Notes: generated by a model not told the origin, from the sequence alone. DNA of 64,000 nucleotides from CAVPOO01 sp963707015 (GCA_963707015.1 CAVPOO010000007.1:248001-312000); one strand, 5' to 3'; counted from the first letter of the stretch, positions 8,869 through 18,309 are shown. Numbers and translations are program-made.

Positions 8869-9390
8869 TCACTCGACCTTGATGCTGCGGCGCTTTGCCT
8901 TTTCCTTCTTCGGTACCTTGAGCTCGAGCACGCCGTCCTTGAACCTGGCACTGGACTTGCCCGCATCCACCTGCGCGGGCAGGGTGACGGTACGCGAGAA
9001 GGAACCACTCGAAATCTCGCAGCGATAGTAGTCGCCCTTTTCTTCCTTTTCTTCTTTTCTGGTGCTGCCCTTGATGGTCACCGTGTTATCGGTCATGGAG
9101 ACATCCAGGTCTTTCTTGTCAACACCAGGCAACTCGGCGCGGATGACGACTTCGTCCTCGCGGTCAACGACGTCCACCTTCGGCATGCGCCCTTCGAAGG
9201 GCATGGCACGCTCCGCCCATGTCGGCCAGTCCCAGCGCCCGGGCCGCATCCAGCCCGACGGGAAAAAGCCCTCGAACATCCGCTCCACGTCCTCGAAGGG
9301 GCTCAGCGCGCGCGTGGGGCTTACCCGCTCAACGGGCTGCTCCTCTTTTGCCCGCGTCACCTCGCCCTTCGATTCACCTTTTTGTGCCAT
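8869..9390 (-). CDS. Hsp20/alpha-crystallin small heat-shock protein
   Basis: ATP-independent holdase chaperone, 173 aa. The alpha-crystallin domain runs from about residue 68 (MPKVDVVDREDEVVIRAELPGV) to the end and includes the LPAQVDAGKSSARFKDGVLEL segment typical of the family; the C-terminus VPKKEKAKRRSIKVE replaces the usual IxI motif with SIKV. The ATG at 9390 has AGGAG eight bases upstream; a GTG one codon earlier is less likely. Confidence 0.92.
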   Translation of the reverse strand: MAQKGESKGEVTRAKEEQPVERVSPTRALSPFEDVERMFEGFFPSGWMRPGRWDWPTWAERAMPFEGRMPKVDVVDREDEVVIRAELPGVDKKDLDVSMTDNTVTIKGSTRKEEKEEKGDYYRCEISSGSFSRTVTLPAQVDAGKSSARFKDGVLELKVPKKEKAKRRSIKVE

Positions 9391-9554
9391 CACTTTTTCT
9401 CCTGGTTATTCAGTAAAGAGGCGGTCAGACTGCGCCCGCCGGCCTGCGGTGAGTCAAGCATGGATCCGGCGAATTTGCAATCAGGCCCTGGTACTCCTTC
9501 AAGGTGATAATGACGGATGCTGAAAAATTGAGCTGAGTGCCAGTATTCTTAAAT

Positions 9555-9685
9555 TTATAGCCACGGAATCCACGGAAAAACACGGAAAAACACGGAAAAA
9601 ATTCTAATGGGTGTTGGTTCTTTCCGTGTTTTTCCGTGGATTCCGTGGCCATACTATCCGTCATCATCCGATTGAAAAAGCACTA
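9555..9685. repeat. Dispersed CCACGGAATCCACGG palindrome, copy A
   Basis: Imperfect inverted repeat with arms built on GCCACGGAATCCACGG and CACGGAAAAA, an internal segment AATGGGTGTTGGTTCT, and a right flank GTCATCATCCGATTGAAAAA. Related copies occur at about 15685-15795 and, interrupted, at 35401-35830. It lies between hsp20 and nrdJ. Confidence 0.85.
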
Positions 9686-9714
9686 GGAATCTGCCGCCGG
9701 TGCCGGCACCTGTC

Positions 9715-11559
9715 TCAATCGGCCTCTCGTTCGATGCTGCAACAATGGTGACTGCCTGCTGCCGGCTCATCCGTGGCAAGCACGGCGCCGGTCACCGGAT
9801 TCGGACGGAAGGTCGTGCAGCCCTTCAGGCCCAGCGCATGGGCCCTTTCATACACCGATTTGAACGCTGGGAAATCGAGATCTGCCGGCACGTTGATCGT
9901 CTTGGAGATGGCGTTGTCGACGTATGGCTGCACGGCCGCCTGCATCCGCAGGTGCTCCGACCAGCCCAGACTGCGGGCATCGACAAAGGCAGCGGGCACT
10001 GCCCGGTCCGCGTCCAGCTCACGCCAGCGGGCGCAGGCATAGTCGACGAGCTCGAAATCCGCATAGCTGCCATCGGGCTGGCGCACCCGCCGCCGGTACT
10101 GGCAGTCGAAGGCCGGCTCGAGACCGCTGGAGACGTTGTTTGCCAGCAGGCTGATGGTGCCCGTCGGCGCAATCGCGGTGAGGTGGCTGTTGCGCAATCC
10201 GCTCCGCCGGACGGCGTCCTGAATGTCAGCGGGTAAGCGGCGCACGAACTCAGCCTGCAGGAATCTGCCCGGCTCATAGAAGGGAAACACCCCCTTTTCC
10301 TCGGCGAGCGCGGCCGAGGTTCGGTAGGCGGTATGACACAGCGTCGCCATCGCCGAGGCGGCCAGCTGGAAGGATCGGTCCTCCCCATAGCGGATGCCGA
10401 GCATCATCAGCGCATCCGCGAGACCAGTGATTCCAAGCCCGATCCGCCGGCTGCCCCGCGCCTGCTCGGCCTGTTGCGGAAGCGGAAAACGCGAGATATC
10501 AATCACGTTATCCAGCATCCGCACGGCAACGCGCACCGCCTCGGCCAGCGCCTCCAGATCCAGCTGCGCATCCTCAGCGAAGGGACGATCGACAAACCGC
10601 GTCAGATTGATCGAGCCGAGGTTACAGGCGCCATAGGGCGGCAGCGGAATCTCGCCGCAGGGGTTGGTCGCGCTGATATGCTCGCGGTAGCCGAGGTTGT
10701 TCAGTCGATTGATGGTGTCGACGAACAGCACGCCCGGCTCGGCATAGTCATAGGTTGCCCGCATGAGGCGGTCCCACAGGGGCCGGGCACGGACCACTCG
10801 CAGCACGCGACAGGCGACCGCCTGGTCGGTCCCGGGCCAGCGTCGCATCACGATCTCGCCGGCATTGCCGGATTCTCCGGTTCCGAGCCGGGCGAGCGGA
10901 AACACCAGCGGCCACGCGGCATCCGCATGGACGGCGCGGATGAAATCATCCGTCACCTGGACGGAGAGATTGAAATTGCGCAGTTCCCGTTCATCGCGCT
11001 TGGCATCGATGAAGCGCTCGATGTCCGGGTGGTCACAGCGCAGCGTCGCCATCATCGCGCCGCGCCGGGCGCCGGTCGATAACAGGGTGCCACACATGCT
11101 GTCCCAGATACGCATGAAAGACACCGGGCCGGAGGCGATCCCGCCGACGGTCCTGGCAGGCGTGCCGCAGGGACGCAGGGTCGAGAAGTCATAGCCGACC
11201 CCCCCGCCCTGCTGCATGGTCAGGGCGCCCTCCTTGAGCGCGTCGAAAATACCATCCATGGAATCCTCGACCACGCCCATGACAAAACAATTGAACAGAG
11301 TTACCCGCCGACCGGTTCCGGCGCCAGCCAGGATCCGCCCGGCAGGCAGGAACCTGAAGCCCTCCAGGAGAGCATAAAAGTGCGCCTCCCAGGCATCGCG
11401 CGCCGCGCCTTCGGCCCCGGCCAGTGCCCGGGCAACCCGCCGCCAGGTGTCCTGGATGGACGCATCGCGAATCGTCCCGTCGTCGCGATACCGGTACTTG
11501 GTGTCCCACACCTGCCGCGAGATCACGGTGCTGAAAACATCATCACTGCTCATGGACAT
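9715..11559 (-). CDS. nrdJ: Adenosylcobalamin-dependent (class II) ribonucleotide reductase
   Basis: Reduces ribonucleotides to deoxyribonucleotides using coenzyme B12, so it works with or without oxygen. About 614 aa. Recognisable segments: GGGVGYDFSTLRP, RNFNLSVQVTDDF, the catalytic NPCGEIPLPPYGACNLGSIN region, and IAPTGTISLLANNVSSGLEP. The C-terminus ends CCSIEREAD, giving vicinal cysteines expected to relay reducing equivalents. It is shorter than many class II enzymes and has no ATP-cone. The start is uncertain: three in-frame ATGs lie within 13 bp (11565, 11559 and 11553) with no clear Shine-Dalgarno. Confidence 0.9.
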   Translation of the reverse strand: MSMSSDDVFSTVISRQVWDTKYRYRDDGTIRDASIQDTWRRVARALAGAEGAARDAWEAHFYALLEGFRFLPAGRILAGAGTGRRVTLFNCFVMGVVEDSMDGIFDALKEGALTMQQGGGVGYDFSTLRPCGTPARTVGGIASGPVSFMRIWDSMCGTLLSTGARRGAMMATLRCDHPDIERFIDAKRDERELRNFNLSVQVTDDFIRAVHADAAWPLVFPLARLGTGESGNAGEIVMRRWPGTDQAVACRVLRVVRARPLWDRLMRATYDYAEPGVLFVDTINRLNNLGYREHISATNPCGEIPLPPYGACNLGSINLTRFVDRPFAEDAQLDLEALAEAVRVAVRMLDNVIDISRFPLPQQAEQARGSRRIGLGITGLADALMMLGIRYGEDRSFQLAASAMATLCHTAYRTSAALAEEKGVFPFYEPGRFLQAEFVRRLPADIQDAVRRSGLRNSHLTAIAPTGTISLLANNVSSGLEPAFDCQYRRRVRQPDGSYADFELVDYACARWRELDADRAVPAAFVDARSLGWSEHLRMQAAVQPYVDNAISKTINVPADLDFPAFKSVYERAHALGLKGCTTFRPNPVTGAVLATDEPAAGSHHCCSIEREAD

Positions 11560-11592
11560 AAGCATAGCCGGGGCGTAAGCCCGCCGGGACAC

Positions 11593-11765
11593 GCCGCCCA
11601 GGTGAGCTGCATCATTCTGGATTCTGTCTCAAACGGCACTGACTAAAATCGAAACGCGGGGTGATGGGTTACGCACGCAGTTCGTACCGCAACCCGCCGG
11701 ATGTGCCTGGTGTTGCTTCGCAACGCCTGGTGGGTTACGCAAAAAGCGCTAACCCACCCTACATT
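11593..11765. other. Intergenic, no gene seen
   Basis: Sequence between the nrdJ start and the heptamer tract. It contains a short direct similarity (TGGGTTACGC occurs twice) but no coding frame that resembles a protein. Confidence 0.5.
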
Positions 11766-11985
11766 TCTCACTCCTCACTCCTCACTCCTCACTCCTCACT
11801 CCTCACTCCTCACTCCTCACTCCTCACTCCTCACTCCTCACTCCTCGTCTCCTGTCTCCTGTCTCCTGTCTCCCGTCTCCTGGATTCTGGATTCTGTCTC
11901 CCGTCTCCCGTCTCCCGTCTCCCGTCTCCCGTCTCCCGTCTCCTGTATTCTGTATTCTGTATTCTGCCTTCCGCCTTCCGCCCAA
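11766..11985. repeat. Tandem heptamer repeat tract A
   Basis: About 220 bp of consecutive 7-bp units that change in blocks: roughly eleven of the TCCTCAC type, then GTCTCCT, then about seven GTCTCCC, then GTATTCT, then CCTTCCG. The tract abuts the pcm stop codon. Because 7 is not a multiple of 3, all frames read as heptapeptide repeats, so the open frames across it are not genes. Confidence 0.95.
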
Positions 11986-11988
11986 AAT

Positions 11989-12669
11989 TCACGGTGTTCT
12001 TCCAGCCGGACTTACCTCGTGTTCCCCGGTCAGTGGCACGAAGGCCACACCCAGAACATCCTGCGTACGGATTTCATTGTCCGCAGTCTTCTCGACCAGC
12101 ATCAATTCCTGGTGGTAATACGGGAGGCCGACGGGAATGACCAGCCGCCCCCCCGGCTTGAGCTGTTCGATAAGAGGATCCGGGATGTAGGGCGCCGCCG
12201 CGGTCACCACAATGCCATCGAATGGCGCATGCTCGGCCCAGCCGTGGTAACCATCGGCGTTACGCACCTCGACATTCGTGTAACCGAGCCGTTGCAGCCG
12301 CTCGCGCGCCTGCGCCGCCAGTGGCTCGACGATCTCCAGGCTGTAGACCTGCCGGACCAGCAGCGACAGGATTGCCGCCTGATAACCCGAACCCGTACCG
12401 ACCTCCAGCACCACATCGTCTGCCGCCGGATTCAGCAGATCCGTCATCAGCGCCACGATGTAGGGCTGGGAAATGGTCTGGCCGTGGCCGATCGGGAGCG
12501 GTCCGTTGTCGTAGGCATAGGTCTGGGCGCCCGGCGGAACGAATTCGTGCCGGGGCACCTTTTTCATTGCCTCGATCACCCGGGGGTTGAGCGCGTCTTT
12601 TCCGATCAGGCTGCGCGTGAGTTCGACCTCCCGCTCGATATCCTGCAACATACGCGTCATCGGCTTCAT
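11989..12669 (-). CDS. pcm: Protein-L-isoaspartate O-methyltransferase
   Basis: Repairs isoaspartyl residues in aged proteins using S-adenosylmethionine. 226 aa, normal family length. SAM motif I is VLEVGTGSGYQAAIL, preceded by GHGQTISQPYIVALM, the substrate-loop signature of PCMT. The C-terminus ends only a few bases from heptamer tract A, so the last residues (HEVSPAGRTP) may have been altered by that tract. Confidence 0.95.
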   Translation of the reverse strand: MKPMTRMLQDIEREVELTRSLIGKDALNPRVIEAMKKVPRHEFVPPGAQTYAYDNGPLPIGHGQTISQPYIVALMTDLLNPAADDVVLEVGTGSGYQAAILSLLVRQVYSLEIVEPLAAQARERLQRLGYTNVEVRNADGYHGWAEHAPFDGIVVTAAAPYIPDPLIEQLKPGGRLVIPVGLPYYHQELMLVEKTADNEIRTQDVLGVAFVPLTGEHEVSPAGRTP

Positions 12670-12829
12670 GCGTGATCCCCCTGCGGTGCCGGAAAACGCC
12701 CCGAACAGAGGGCGCTGTAACGGTCCTGACAGCTGTCAGTCAAGTCTGAGAAACGGAGTTCCTGTTGCCCTTATAATGCGGTGAGGCCTTGCCCGACACA
12801 ACCCGAATGAACCCGCGCAGGAACCGCAC

Positions 12830-13930
12830 ATGAAGATTGGCGTTATCAAAGAGATCAAGCAGAACGAAAACCGCGTGGCCCTGACGCCGGCAGGCGCGCG
12901 CACCCTGACCGGGGCCGGTCACAGCGTCAGGGTCGAGGAGACCGCGGGCGCCGGTTCCGGCTTCGCCGACGCGGATTACGCACAAGCGGGCGCGGAGCTG
13001 GTCCCGACAGAGGCCGCCTGGAGCACGGATCTGGTGCTGAAGGTCAAGGAACCGCTGGAGCCGGAATACGGCTATCTCACGGGCCAGATGGTCTTCACCT
13101 ATTTTCACCTGGCCGGCGTCACGCCGGCGCTGACCGAGGCACTGCTGCGCCGCGCGACCACTGCGATCGCCTATGAAACCGTGGAAGACGCGGCCGGAAA
13201 GCTGCCACTGCTCGCACCCATGAGCGCAGTGGCCGGAAACATGGCCGTGACCATGGGCAATTATCACCTGGCCCGCTTCAACCAGGGCAAGGGGATGCTG
13301 CTCGCACGCGTCCTCGGTGAGCGCTTCGGCAAGGTGGTGATCATCGGTGACGGCGTCGTGGGTCGGCACAGCGCACGCGTTGCGGACGGCATGGGCGCGC
13401 ATGTCCACATCGTTGGCCGGCATCGCGAGCGAGTCCCCGAACTTCAGGCCGACATTTCCCGCGACATTCACTTCGTTCTGTCACAGCCAGAGAACATCGC
13501 AGCGGCGATCGCCGATGCCGACCTGGTCGTGGGCGCGGTCCTGAGCCGGGGCGCGCGGGCACCCCACGTGGTCACAGCGGATATGGTTCAGCAGATGCAG
13601 GCCGGCTCGGTGATCGTTGATGTCAGCATTGATCAGGGCGGCTGTGTCGAGACATCCCATCCGACGACGCATCAGGACCCGGTGTTCGAAAGACACGGCG
13701 TCATCCATTACTGCGTGGCCAATATGCCGGGCGCCTATCCGCGGCTGTCCACCCTTGCCCTGACCCGCGCGACGCTGCCCTATGTCATCAGACTGGCAGA
13801 CGGCGGCCTCGCCGCCCTGCGCGAGGATCCGGGCTTTGCCCGGGGTGTCAACACCTTTGCGGGTCATATCACCTGCGAGGGCGTTGCCCAGGCACTCAAC
13901 CTCATGCCAAGGTTCAGGGAATTTGCCTGA
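12830..13930 (+). CDS. ald: Alanine dehydrogenase
   Basis: NAD-dependent interconversion of L-alanine and pyruvate plus ammonia. 366 aa, close to the usual 370. N-terminal signature MKIGVIKEIKQNENRVALTPAG, NAD-binding GDGVVG at 173-178, and the conserved block HYCVANMPGAYPRLSTLALTRATLPY. The usual GGGVVGTNAA is here GDGVVGRHSA, a mild deviation. Stand-alone gene, divergent from pcm with a 160-bp gap that should hold both promoters. Confidence 0.94.
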   Translation: MKIGVIKEIKQNENRVALTPAGARTLTGAGHSVRVEETAGAGSGFADADYAQAGAELVPTEAAWSTDLVLKVKEPLEPEYGYLTGQMVFTYFHLAGVTPALTEALLRRATTAIAYETVEDAAGKLPLLAPMSAVAGNMAVTMGNYHLARFNQGKGMLLARVLGERFGKVVIIGDGVVGRHSARVADGMGAHVHIVGRHRERVPELQADISRDIHFVLSQPENIAAAIADADLVVGAVLSRGARAPHVVTADMVQQMQAGSVIVDVSIDQGGCVETSHPTTHQDPVFERHGVIHYCVANMPGAYPRLSTLALTRATLPYVIRLADGGLAALREDPGFARGVNTFAGHITCEGVAQALNLMPRFREFA

Positions 13931-14169
13931 GCGGCGGCCTGGCCAGCCCCCGGGGGAGTCATCATTCGGCAGCCAGATGTGCTATTAATGAACGGGGCGC
14001 CGGACCGGCGGCGATCAGCCCGGTGCAGCGCACGGGTCGGGAACCTTGCACAGGGCAACATCCGCTCCGACGCTGCCAATGGCGTGAGCGCGGACAGCTG
14101 CCGCAAACGACCGCGAGGCATGCGCGCAACCACGGTACCGGATTGCGCGCTGCCGACAGAGTGCGTGCC

Positions 14170-15348
14170 GTGAAGCAGAAACTGCTGGAAGAGATCCTCC
14201 AGGCCGTGGGGGCCCCGCCGATTCCCATCGCCCTCTGGAACGGCGAGGTGCTGTTTGCGGAACACTCATCCGCGCCGGGACGGGTCGCTATTCGCGACCG
14301 CATGGCGCTGCTGCGCCTGCTGGTGCATCCCGATCTCGAATACGGCAGGCTCTATGCGGCGGGGCGCCTCGACGTCGAGGGGGACCTGGTGGCCTGTCTG
14401 GAGGCGCTTTACCGCAGCGTGTCACAGCGGCGGCGCCGCGCCCTGATCCACCCCGTGCTGGCGCGACTGCGCCGTTTCTACCAGCACAGCCGGTCCCGCT
14501 CACGGGACAATGTGCATCATCACTACGACATCGGCAACGATTTCTACCGGCTGTGGCTGGATCGACAGCTCGTCTATACCTGCGCGTATTTTCCCGATCC
14601 GGCGACAAGCCTGGAGGATGCGCAGATTGCCAAGATGGATCACGTCTGCCGCAAGCTGCGCCTGCAACCCGGCGAGGAAGTGGTCGAAGCGGGCTGCGGC
14701 TGGGGTGCCCTCGCCCTGCACATGGCCAGGCACTATGGCGTCAGGGTCAAGGCCTATAACCTCTCTCACGAACAGATTGCCCATGCCCGGCAGTGGGCGC
14801 TGGACGCGGGACTTGAGGACCGGGTGACGTTCATCGAAGGCGACTACCGCGAGATCTCGGGCAGTTACGATGTCTTCGTGTCGGTCGGCATGCTGGAACA
14901 CGTGGGCCCGCATCATTACCGGGCGTTCGGCCGGCTGATCGATGCCTGCCTGAAAGACACCGGCCGCGGCCTGATCCACTCCATCGGCAGGAACGTGCCG
15001 GAACCGTTCAATCCCTGGGTTGAGCGGTACATTTTCCCGGGCGCCTATCCGCCGACCCTGGGCGAGATGACCCGGATCTTCGACGCAGGTGGCCTCTCCA
15101 TACTCGATGTCGAAAACCTGCGCCTGCACTATGCGCGGACACTCGAGCACTGGCTGTCGCGCTACGAGTCAGTTTTTGACCGCGCTGTGCAGATGTATGA
15201 CCTCCCCTTCGCCCGGGCATGGCGGCTGTATCTCGCCGGTTCGACAGCGGCCTTCCGCACCGGCTATCTGCAGTTGTTCCAGGTCTCGTTCGCGCGCGCA
15301 GACAACAATGAGATCCCCTGGACGCGGGACTACCTGTACCGCGACTGA
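14170..15348 (+). CDS. Cyclopropane-fatty-acyl-phospholipid synthase family enzyme
   Basis: SAM-dependent modification of unsaturated acyl chains in membrane lipids. About 392 aa from a GTG start at 14170 (VKQKLLEEILQ); the frame is open further upstream but reads as non-coding. Features: HHHYDIGNDFYRLWLD (family substrate signature), SAM motif EAGCGWGALALHMA, and SVGMLEHVGPHHY. Similar proteins include true CfaA enzymes and methyltransferases of related specificity, so exact product chemistry is not certain. Stand-alone. Confidence 0.88.
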   Translation: MKQKLLEEILQAVGAPPIPIALWNGEVLFAEHSSAPGRVAIRDRMALLRLLVHPDLEYGRLYAAGRLDVEGDLVACLEALYRSVSQRRRRALIHPVLARLRRFYQHSRSRSRDNVHHHYDIGNDFYRLWLDRQLVYTCAYFPDPATSLEDAQIAKMDHVCRKLRLQPGEEVVEAGCGWGALALHMARHYGVRVKAYNLSHEQIAHARQWALDAGLEDRVTFIEGDYREISGSYDVFVSVGMLEHVGPHHYRAFGRLIDACLKDTGRGLIHSIGRNVPEPFNPWVERYIFPGAYPPTLGEMTRIFDAGGLSILDVENLRLHYARTLEHWLSRYESVFDRAVQMYDLPFARAWRLYLAGSTAAFRTGYLQLFQVSFARADNNEIPWTRDYLYRD

Positions 15349-15438
15349 TACCGCCTGTCGCGCGGGCGCCGCGTTGAAGGCAAGCTGATGTGGTAGACTT
15401 TGAGCACCGCCGCACGGACACTTCTGGGAGGACACAAC

Positions 15439-15678
15439 ATGTCCAGTTTGAAACCGACCCCTCACGTTGGCGCCCCTGACCCGGAACGCAGGAACTCGCC
15501 GATCTTCGATGAAGCCGATGCCGAGGATCTCTCCCTGGACCTCGAGCTGGAAACCGGTGTCTGCTATTTCAACGACCAGAGCTACGCCATCGGAGAGTAC
15601 GTCTGCAGCGGCAACGAACTGCTCCGCTGTGAAGAACGCGGCGTATGGGTCAGAGAAGGTTCCTGTCAGCCGGAATAG
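15439..15678 (+). CDS. Small DUF1496-like protein
   Basis: 79-aa acidic protein. The C-terminal half (GVCYFNDQSYAIGEYVCSG ... WVREGSC) has a Cys-Tyr-Phe-Asn start and two further cysteines, resembling DUF1496 domains; function is unknown. Start chosen at 15439 because GGGAGG stands nine bases upstream; a start 39 bp earlier lacks one. There is no signal peptide. The dispersed repeat copy B begins a few bases after its stop. Confidence 0.65.
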   Translation: MSSLKPTPHVGAPDPERRNSPIFDEADAEDLSLDLELETGVCYFNDQSYAIGEYVCSGNELLRCEERGVWVREGSCQPE

Positions 15679-15684
15679 CGCTTT

Positions 15685-15795
15685 TTCAATCTGATGATGA
15701 CGGAACTTATGGCCACGGAATCCACGGAAAAACACGGAAAGAACCAATAGCCATTAGAATTTTTTCCGTGTCCTTCCGTGGATTCCGAGACCAGC
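15685..15795. repeat. Dispersed CCACGGAATCCACGG palindrome, copy B
   Basis: Left flank TCAATCTGATGATGACGGA, then TATGGCCACGGAATCCACGG, a central CCATTAGAATTTTTT and a right arm CCGTGGATTCCG. The most compact copy of the family, useful for defining its boundaries. Confidence 0.85.
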
Positions 15796-15853
15796 AACCA
15801 GGTCTTGATCTAAGCGGAGCTGCCGCGGCGCAAGACACACCCTGGACCCCATT

Positions 15854-15950
<97 letters not shown>

Positions 15951-16026
15951 CCTCAGCTTAATTCGTCAGCATCCATTCTTATCAACTCATTTGAAGAGTA
16001 CTGGGCAGACGGACTCCGCACTGCCG

Positions 16027-16503
16027 TCAATCCTCGCCGGGGTGACTGTAGAAGCCACGCCGCGCACCACCGAGCAATTTGCGGAAATCATCGCCGCTGA
16101 CGCGTACCAGCAGCTCATGATCGCCCGCCTCGAAATAGACGTTTGCCAGTGAGTCGATTTCCTCGTCCACCACCGTTTCGATCCCATAGGCCCCGCCCAG
16201 ACAGGGCATCGCCCCGGGCCGGCAGTCGCCGAACAGGCGCTCCGCCTCCGCTTCCGGGGCCAGCTCCAGTGGCCGGTTCAGTTCCTGCTGTAACTTGTGG
16301 ATCCGTATCCAGTTGGAGCCCGGGATCACGGCCATCAGGAAACCGGTGTCATCGTGCAGAATCACCGCCTTGGCGATGTGATCGGCAGGAACCTCGGCGG
16401 AGGCTGCCGTTTCCCGCGTCGTTGCACTCCGTGGATGCGCCACCAGCTGGTAATCCACCCCTGCGGATTCCAGGCTTTGTTTCACCGTCTCTGCCACAGC
16501 CAT
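16027..16503 (-). CDS. YbaK/EbsC-family aminoacyl-tRNA deacylase
   Basis: 158 aa, single YbaK/ProX editing domain that hydrolyses mischarged tRNAs. Visible: HIAKAVILHDD with the family lysine, VIPGSNWIRIHKL, and LGGAYGIETVVDE near the substrate pocket. Exact tRNA specificity (Cys-tRNAPro or other) cannot be told. It is preceded by a 228-bp gap (16504-16731) without a gene. Confidence 0.85.
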   Translation of the reverse strand: MAVAETVKQSLESAGVDYQLVAHPRSATTRETAASAEVPADHIAKAVILHDDTGFLMAVIPGSNWIRIHKLQQELNRPLELAPEAEAERLFGDCRPGAMPCLGGAYGIETVVDEEIDSLANVYFEAGDHELLVRVSGDDFRKLLGGARRGFYSHPGED

Positions 16504-16731
16504 CGGTATTCTCCCCGCCGTTACGAATCTGGAAACAAGTCAGTCAGCAAGGCGACGCGGGACCGTTGGCGGCCAGGACGCCCGCATCGAACCTGCGGAA
16601 ATGTCTTTACGGCGTGCCCCGCGCTGGCATATCCACTGACTTGCGATCACCTGAGTAAACCCGGCACAGGTCAGGTTTCTTTTTAACACCCCGCCCAGCC
16701 ACCTGCAAAGGCAGCAAACCCGGATGGACGG

Positions 16732-18102
16732 CTAGCCCGGCTCGGGTTGCGGCGGCAGGGCCTGTGCACCGATGCCCCAGGCGGAGCCGCGCGGCAGTCC
16801 CAGTACCAGACGCACGCCCTCTGCGTCCGGCGCCGCGCACACCGCCGCCGCCAGCGCCTCGGCCGAGGCCATGCGCACGGCACCGATCGTCCGGGCGAGA
16901 TAGGGAATCACCACAGGCTCGACGGAAAACCGCCGGTAGCCGAGGCCGAGCAGCACCGGCAGGATGCCGGGGGACTGGGGCAGCAGGCCGCACAGCTGAA
17001 CCTCGCCGACCGCTTCGCCGGCCGCCGCCGCCACCTGACGCAGAAAACGAAACAGCGCCGGTGCGCAGGGATCCAGGAACTCGCTGACCTCGGGAATGTC
17101 GCGATCGACACCAAAGAAACATTGCATGAGATCGTTACAGCCGAGCGCGACGAAGTCGGCGATCTTCAGCGTCTCGCCCAGCGCGAGGGCGGCGGCCGGC
17201 GTCTCCGCCATCGCACCAATGGGCACCGGCCGGGGGAGCAGCTGCTCGATCTCAGTTCGCCAGCGGCGGAATTCCGCGGGTCCGGAGACATTGGGCAGCA
17301 GGAGCGACAGCGCGAAGCGCCCCGCCAGCCGGCCCACGGCCTGGACCTGGGCCCGGTAGACACTGCGCACCGGTTCGGTCGCATACAGTTGTGTACCCCG
17401 CAGACCGAGGGGACCCTCGCTCCCCGCCAGCCTGGCCCGCCAGGCGGGCAGTTTGCCGGCGGCGACGTCCAGCAGGCGCAGGGTGAGTGCCAGGGGCTGT
17501 GCGGCGGTACAGAGGGTTTCCAGCAGAGATTCGAAGTCATCGGCCCGCGAAGGAATGTCATCGGCTGGCAGCAGGTATTCAGAACGGACCAGGCCGATCG
17601 CGGCGGCGCCCTGCGCCACGGCGTTGGCGGCACCCCGTGCGCCGGCCACGCTGGCATTGAGCCTGACCTCAACGCCATCCGCGGTGAGCACCGGCGAGCC
17701 AGCCCGGGGTACGGGCGGCTCACTCGCCCGCGCGGCCGTCGCCTCCTGCGCGGAACCGGCAACACGCCCCGTGGCGCCATCCAGGACCAGTTCCACGCCC
17801 TCGGTGAGACCAGACAGCTGCGCAGCCGAAACGATCACGGTCGGCACGCCGAGACCGAGCAGGCGGATCATGGGATGTGACAGCGGGGCCCCACCGACGG
17901 CCAATATCCCGACACCGCGAAGCTGTTCGGCCAGCAGCGCGTCTCCGGCGCCGCGAGTCCCCACCACCTCCAGTATGTCCCGCTGCGACAGGATGCACAG
18001 CTTACCCGCGACGAGGTTATGCCGGCCACGGCACAGCACGCCGCGGACCACCCCGGGCACGTAGGGGATACCCTCGACTGGAGGCGTTTCCCAAGTTGTC
18101 AT
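16732..18102 (-). CDS. PEP-utilising enzyme (enzyme I-like C-terminal half)
   Basis: 456 aa from ATG 18102 (a start at 18144 is possible). The N-terminal part is a swivelling phosphohistidine domain: VGGAPLSHPMIRLLGLGVP keeps the His of the GGxxSHxAI signature. The rest is a PEP-binding TIM barrel with VRSEYLL, LRGTQLY, LLPNVSG, MAETPAAAL, CNDLMQ and a late LCGLLPQSP where enzyme I has its catalytic Cys. It lacks the HPr-binding and GAF domains of PtsI/PtsP and the ATP-grasp domain of PpsA, and no HPr gene is nearby. Its phosphate acceptor is unknown. Confidence 0.75.
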   Translation of the reverse strand: MTTWETPPVEGIPYVPGVVRGVLCRGRHNLVAGKLCILSQRDILEVVGTRGAGDALLAEQLRGVGILAVGGAPLSHPMIRLLGLGVPTVIVSAAQLSGLTEGVELVLDGATGRVAGSAQEATAARASEPPVPRAGSPVLTADGVEVRLNASVAGARGAANAVAQGAAAIGLVRSEYLLPADDIPSRADDFESLLETLCTAAQPLALTLRLLDVAAGKLPAWRARLAGSEGPLGLRGTQLYATEPVRSVYRAQVQAVGRLAGRFALSLLLPNVSGPAEFRRWRTEIEQLLPRPVPIGAMAETPAAALALGETLKIADFVALGCNDLMQCFFGVDRDIPEVSEFLDPCAPALFRFLRQVAAAAGEAVGEVQLCGLLPQSPGILPVLLGLGYRRFSVEPVVIPYLARTIGAVRMASAEALAAAVCAAPDAEGVRLVLGLPRGSAWGIGAQALPPQPEPG

Positions 18103-18309
18103 GATCGATTGCCGAGGGGCGAGCGGCCTGTCCGGTATCGGCATCGGCGCACCGGCCTCGCCCGAGGGTATCCCGGTCAGCAGTATCTCACCCCATTGTC
18201 CGGCCTGATGTCCGCCTGCCGGCGAAACAGGGACGACCCTGCACGGCGTGTCGGAGGCGGATGCTGGCCAGTATTCGACGTCACAGCCTGATCCTGAGCG
18301 GACGCCGCG

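Noticed and set aside
11661..12675. Repetitive frames reading TPHSSLL and similar across heptamer tract A
   Set aside because: Product of tandem heptamers read in frame; continues antisense to pcm.
16650..16685. Terminator downstream of the PEP-utilising enzyme
   Set aside because: The inverted repeat ACCTGA/TCAGGT has its T-run on the wrong strand for that gene.
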